64,000 nucleotides of DNA from Vespula vulgaris (lineage: Eukaryota > Arthropoda > Insecta > Hymenoptera > Vespidae), in NCBI RefSeq assembly GCF_905475345.1, contig NC_066598.1, forward strand, positions 3,705,001 to 3,769,000, in the 5' to 3' direction. Shown in pieces: positions 59,787-64,000 of the stretch. Both the position numbers and the translations under genes were made by a program. The notes under the pieces are model-generated. The model saw only the letters and a list, made by a program, of their open reading frames with translations. It did no database searches and was not told the origin of the DNA. Each line of letters begins with the position of its first letter. The first letter of the stretch is position 1.

Positions 59787-60070
59787 AAGAGAGAAAAGAA
59801 GATAAAAATAGAGAGAGAGAGAGAGAGAGAGAAACATATACGTAGAAAGAAAGAAAGAAAGAAAGAGAAACAGATACATAAATAAAGAGAGAAAGACATA
59901 CATAAATAAAGAAAGAAAGGAAAGAGAGAAAGCTGTTTTTAAGCACAACGAGTGACCGCGATTTGCGGACTGGAATACGATGGAGGGTGAAAGAGATGGT
60001 GGTAGTAGTGTGGTAGCAATGGTGGTGTGTAGTACTGCTAGTAATGGTGGTGGTGGTGGTGGTGGCTTAG
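59531..60070. repeat. GA/GAAA tracts, TA tract and GGT triplets
   Basis: GA tracts (59560-59610, 59709-59726, 59811-59832), a TA tract (59757-59780), GAAA units (59845-59870) and GGT triplets (60042-60063). Unique DNA at 59935-60040 separates the last two. Minus-strand Ser-Leu frames are artefacts. Confidence 0.9.
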
Positions 60071-60464
60071 CGGAATGATGAACAGCCTGCACCGTTCTTC
60101 TCTTACGTCTCTTGATTCTTTTGTCGTAGAAAAGCTATAGTTGCGAGTGAGAGACCTCGTATTTTTTTGTTATTCTTCTTTCTCTCTCTCTCTCTCTGTC
60201 TCTGTGTATATTTGTATGTGTATACGTGTGTGTTTCTATCTTTATTTTTCTTTCGTACATATAAGTATTCTTCACACTCACACGTATTCACATTTTGTTG
60301 TTTATAATGAATGACGATAAGGGACAATGAAATATCTGTAAGTATTATACTTATCTTCTTTAAAATCTGCTCTTTTTATATATATATATTTTTCTTTCTT
60401 TCTTTCTTTCTTTCTTTCTTTTCTCGGTTTTTTTCTTTTTCTTTTTTCTTCTCTTTTTCCCGAA
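60071..60464. other. T-rich DNA, no gene seen
   Basis: A short mixed stretch, a TC tract (60178-60200), then TTTC-rich DNA (60390-60460). Confidence 0.7.
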
Positions 60465-60722
60465 GAGTCATTTTATCAGAGAGTGAATTATTCATAGTGT
60501 GCGATTGGCCTTCTCTGTTTGTTTAATAATTTTTTTATGGTTAGTCTTTCTTTTCTGTTTTTCTTTCTTTTTCTTCTTCTTCTTCTTTTATTTTGTTTTG
60601 TTTTCTTTTTTTTTTCTTTTTCTTTTTTATTTTTCTTCCAGGAGTTATTTTATTAAATAGTGAATTATTCATAATGTGCGATTGGCTTTCTCTGTTCTTT
60701 TCATAATTTCTTTTTTATGGTT
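60465..60722. repeat. Tandem duplication with 179 bp offset
   Basis: GAGTCATTTTATCAGAGAGT at 60465 and GAGTTATTTTATTAAATAGT at 60642 each continue with GAATTATTCATARTGTGCGATTGGC, TTCTCTG and TTTTTTATGGTT. The separating DNA is a long T/C tract. It ends in TTCTTCCAG right before copy 2, an excellent acceptor match (AG ends 60641). Confidence 0.85.
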
Positions 60723-60944
60723 GTTTTTTTTTTGTTCTTATCTTTTCATTTTTATTTTTCTTATTATTTATTCTTTTTTTCTTTTTTTTTTAATAAAAAA
60801 TATAAAGTCGCAAGAAGTGAACAAGAACGATTACGCAGAAAGAATGGAAAAAATTGGCGAGGATTATTATTTCTTTTGGAAACATCAATCATTGTTTCTA
60901 GATAAATTTAAACGATGAAATACGTGGTACGTTCGATCATTATC
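60723..60944. other. T-rich DNA, no gene seen
   Basis: T-rich run followed by a short Lys/Glu-containing frame (60800-60918) with an ATG at 60844. Too short to interpret. Confidence 0.6.
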
Positions 60945-61600
60945 GATAATATTACTTATCAAATAAATATCGATATTTTAATCATCCTCAAAATTTCAAC
61001 TTTCTATAAAGAATATCTAAACAATTAAATACATAATTTGTATTATCGTTATCATAATCAAATATTGAATACGATAATAACACTTATCTAATCAATGTTT
61101 GAGTATGAATCATCCAGAAATTTCAAAGTCAAACGTTTCCGATACTATAATATATTTTCGAAAAATATTTAAACACCTGAATACATACTTTTACGTTTTA
61201 TCATTATCACAGTCAAATATTTATTACAATAATAATAATAATAATACTTACCTAATCAATATTCCCATGTGAAATTCCTCTACAAATTTAGATTATACAT
61301 TTGATCATTATCCTAATCAATGATCGAATAAAACAATAAATAATACTTATCTAATCAATATCCCTATATACGAATAATAATACGATTAATTTTCATAATA
61401 TAAATCATTTTATGAATAATTTTCCAAATTTCAAAATTAAACACTCCTAATACTATAATATCCTCTCTAGAAAAAAAAAACACACACACAATCTAAACAA
61501 TAACACTCATTCATTCTTTCCAATACAATATTATCACACATCGAATATTTCATTATCAATAATGATACTTATCTAATCCATATCAGTATGTGGATCAAAG
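60945..61600. repeat. Highly decayed tandem array, 100-220 bp spacing
   Basis: Five copies of an ACTTATCTAATCAATAT-type block occur near 60953, 61081, 61247, 61347 and 61566. They are followed at varying distance by AAATTTC, CTATAATAT, TATCTAAACA or CATTATC words. Almost all other sequence has drifted. Confidence 0.6.
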
Positions 61601-62946
61601 ATCAAGAATTCTAATATCAATCATACCAAAGAAATCTAAACAACGAAACAAGTATTGTACTCTGCATTCGTTAATATTAATTCAATTTAATTAGATTTAA
61701 TAATTAATTAATTAGTTAATATTAAATAATTAAATTAATGTATATATATATATATATAAATTACTGATCTGAAGGAAGAAAAGAGGTAAAGCAAAAGAGA
61801 AAAAAGAAGAAAAAAAGAAAGAGAAAAGAAAAAAAAAGGGGAACTTTGGAATTAGGGAGAAAACACGACGAGTAAAGCCGCGTTACAAGCTCGTTGCGAG
61901 TTTCAACGTACGAACAGATTAGAAGGAGAAGGGTGTAATAGAAGAGAGTGAAGTGGGGAGAGACTCTGAGTCCTCGTGAAAACTTTCGAAGGGTGCTTCC
62001 TAATTCCTTCCTTCTCACTTTTACAACCCCTTCTACTTCTCTCTCTTTCTCTCTCTCTCTCTCTGTCTCTCTTTCTCTCTCTGTCTTTCTATCTTTCTCT
62101 TTCTACTCGAAAAGCATACCGTCGAGGAGAATAAGCTGTATTAATAAGGACAATAACGCTAATCGTTCTCGTAAATGGTAATCGCCATCGTTGGGTGTTA
62201 AAAGCTCAAGGTTTAACCAAATACTATCAAAAGAGAGAGAGAGAGAAAGAAAGAGAGAGAGAGAGAGAGATGGGAATGGAATATTCTTACTAAACTAACA
62301 AGAAGAAAATAACACCTTTGTGTGTGTGTAATAGTAATAGTAATAGTTAGTGTGTGTGTGTGTGTTTTCTAGAAATAAACGAACGAACTTTTGAAAAGTA
62401 TGAAATTCGAATCGACGAATTTTCACGTCAGATAGATAGGTATGTAGATACAGAGGAAGAGAGAGGGAAAGAGAGAGAGAGAGAGAGATGGGAGAAAAGG
62501 AAAGTAAGAGAAAGATAGAGATAGGATATAGACCAAAGTCGTTCTTAAGTCCTTACGTTCGCAAAAGTTTTAAGTTCGTGACTCTCCTTCGTCATCGATG
62601 TGCATTGTCGATCGACAAAATTTATTTCTCTTTCTTTTTCTTTCTCTCTTTCTCTCTCTTTCTTTCTCTTTCTTTCTGGACAGTAGCATCTTTCGATGAT
62701 TTGTAATCGGCGAGTTTGATCTATGGTAAAGTAATTGTGTTAGCTGAAAGTAGAATGTTAAGTGACTACTCGTTGAAATCGAAATTGTTAAATGAAACGA
62801 GAGGAATGATTATTTTCTATTTTTTTTTTTTTTTTTTGTTATCTTTTTTTGTTTCTTAAGAAAAACGTTCTTGAAATTTAGTGAGTATGTTGGAGATTTA
62901 TATATGTAGCTTAGAACGAGATTGGAAAAATTATTTGTTGATTATC

Positions 62947-62977
<31 letters not shown>

Positions 62978-63609
62978 TTTCTTTTTTGGACGAAGAGAAG
63001 CAACAATTTTGTTTCTTGTGTTTATTGGACCGTTCGAATTGTTTCATAGATACTTGAAATGTTTTAATTTAAACATTTGATAGGAATTTTTGTTCGAATT
63101 AATATTAATGTGATTTATACGTGTTGTTATAGTATTTTTCTTTTTTCTTTTTCTTTTTTATCTAATATCTCTAATCTATTTGTAACAAGTATAGTTCTTT
63201 CCTATGCAATATCTAATATTTTAATGTATAACATTTGTAATTTTTATTATTCTAATTTTTCCATTTCTTTCGTTGTATGAATCATGGTTAGATTTATTAT
63301 GATATACATTTCATTTTTAAACAAAGTAAAATTCGTATTTATCCTACTGCTCTAATCGATTTTATCAGTCATCATTTATTCTTATGATCGTAAGAGACGT
63401 AAAGAAAATTTCAAATAATTCTTTCTAAACACGATGTATTAGTCCTTCGTAAATATTATTAATATCTACAAATATTTTATATTTATTAAGTATACATAAA
63501 AACATATATAACATTGATATAATATATATTTATATATATATATCTTTCTTTCTCTCTTTTTAATATTATTAATTATTAACGCCATCAATGAAATACTTAT
63601 GTCCCGTCA

Positions 63610-63640
<31 letters not shown>

Positions 63641-64000
63641 ATTTCTAGAGCATATACATGCGTACTTAAAAATCAAAAAATTTATTTAAAAAATAAGAAC
63701 GATTGTTCGACGATTAAGAAAAAAATTATTGAACCGGTAGAATATCAATGAGATAATAAAAAAAAAAACAAAAAACAAAAGGAAGAAAAAAGGAAAAAAA
63801 AAAAAGAAAAAATTCCAAATTGAAATAACGAAAGATAGAACTTAATTATCTTTAAGTTCGTATACTCGATGACGTTATATTTTCTTATCGTCAAGTAGAG
63901 AAATAAATAAACAATGAAGAGTGATCACGTCGTTTCACGGTCTATCGACCAAGCGTAACATTTACGTTTGTGACTGGTGGAATGAGTCATGCGTACGATC
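61601..64000. other. Mixed AT-rich DNA, no gene seen
   Basis: A TA tract (61740-61758), TC tracts (62040-62090), GA tracts (62235-62270, 62460-62488), (TTTTTC)5-type DNA (62950-62986), and (AAAT)n (63609-63644). Unique stretches (61855-62035, 62100-62220, 62510-62620, 63840-64000) contain no recognisable exon. The window ends in unique sequence, so a feature could continue past 64000. Confidence 0.65.

Noticed and set aside
61235..61260. Minus-strand GATTAG|GTAAGTATT as a recursive splice site
   Set aside because: The donor is good, but no pyrimidine tract precedes the AG. The sequence is one variant of a decayed tandem-repeat core whose other copies lack the site.

Overview
This 64 kb window is eukaryotic nuclear DNA with no protein-coding gene that I can support. 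It is AT-rich and crowded with simple repeats: (GA)n/(TC)n, (TA)n, (TATG)n, (AAT)n, (GAAA)n, (GGTT)n, T/A homopolymers, and TTTTC-type tracts. Short CpG-containing islands of 150-400 bp lie between them. There are no operons, Shine-Dalgarno sites, CRISPR arrays or recognisable tRNA/rRNA genes. The base composition, microsatellite load and free use of CpG (many TCGA/CGAT words) look like an insect, perhaps a hymenopteran. That placement is inference. The simplest reading is a very long intron or a gene desert.

Most open reading frames are translations of simple repeats (Ser-Leu from TC tracts, Arg-Glu from GA, Tyr-Ile/Tyr-Val from TA/TATG, Asn/Ile from AAT) or of T-rich tracts (Phe/Leu/Ser). 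About ten stretches have mixed composition. None matches a family I know, most lack an ATG, and several are open in more than one frame. I describe them as candidates and do not annotate any as CDS.

Layout. 1-9.3 kb: GA/TC, TA and (TATG)n repeats, a small structured island near 2.9 kb, and a decayed triplicate repeat at 8.9-9.1 kb. 9.3-13.8 kb: three non-repetitive islands (9.3-9.7, 10.4-10.8, 12.4-12.95 kb) and a tandem array at 12.9-13.75 kb. 15.8-16.6 kb: pyrimidine-rich DNA with telomere-like C-rich runs. 18.8 and 25.9 kb: two diverged copies of one element. 21.0-21.9 kb: a GC-richer island with a CRE palindrome and nested CCGG inverted repeats. 23.1-23.7 kb: an island with a start-less open frame. 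24.9-29.1 kb: more decayed duplications and long TC tracts. 31.7-32.1 and 34.3-34.7 kb: unique islands. 34.74-36.26 kb: a 1.5 kb purine-rich degenerate minisatellite. 39.5-40.45 kb: an island, then a second purine array with a 279 bp higher-order duplication. 41.7-42.0 kb: a clean 148 bp tandem duplication. 43.7-44.2 kb: an island. 45.74 kb: a textbook recursive-splice-site motif. 46.2, 49.7 and 50.4 kb: C16 and G-quadruplex tracts. 51.3 kb: a second, weaker recursive-splice-like site. 53.25-54.24 kb: a five-unit minisatellite. 54.2-54.55 kb: the longest ATG-initiated mixed-composition frame. 60.46-61.6 kb: two further tandem duplications. The rest is AT-rich low-complexity DNA.

Two themes stand out. 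First, at least twelve separate clusters of old local tandem duplication, with units mostly about 80-280 bp, usually containing or bordering a microsatellite. Second, the plus strand carries an acceptor-immediately-followed-by-donor motif at 45,743/45,744 with a second donor 78 bp downstream. That is the layout of a recursive splice site or RS-exon and would fit a plus-strand giant intron.
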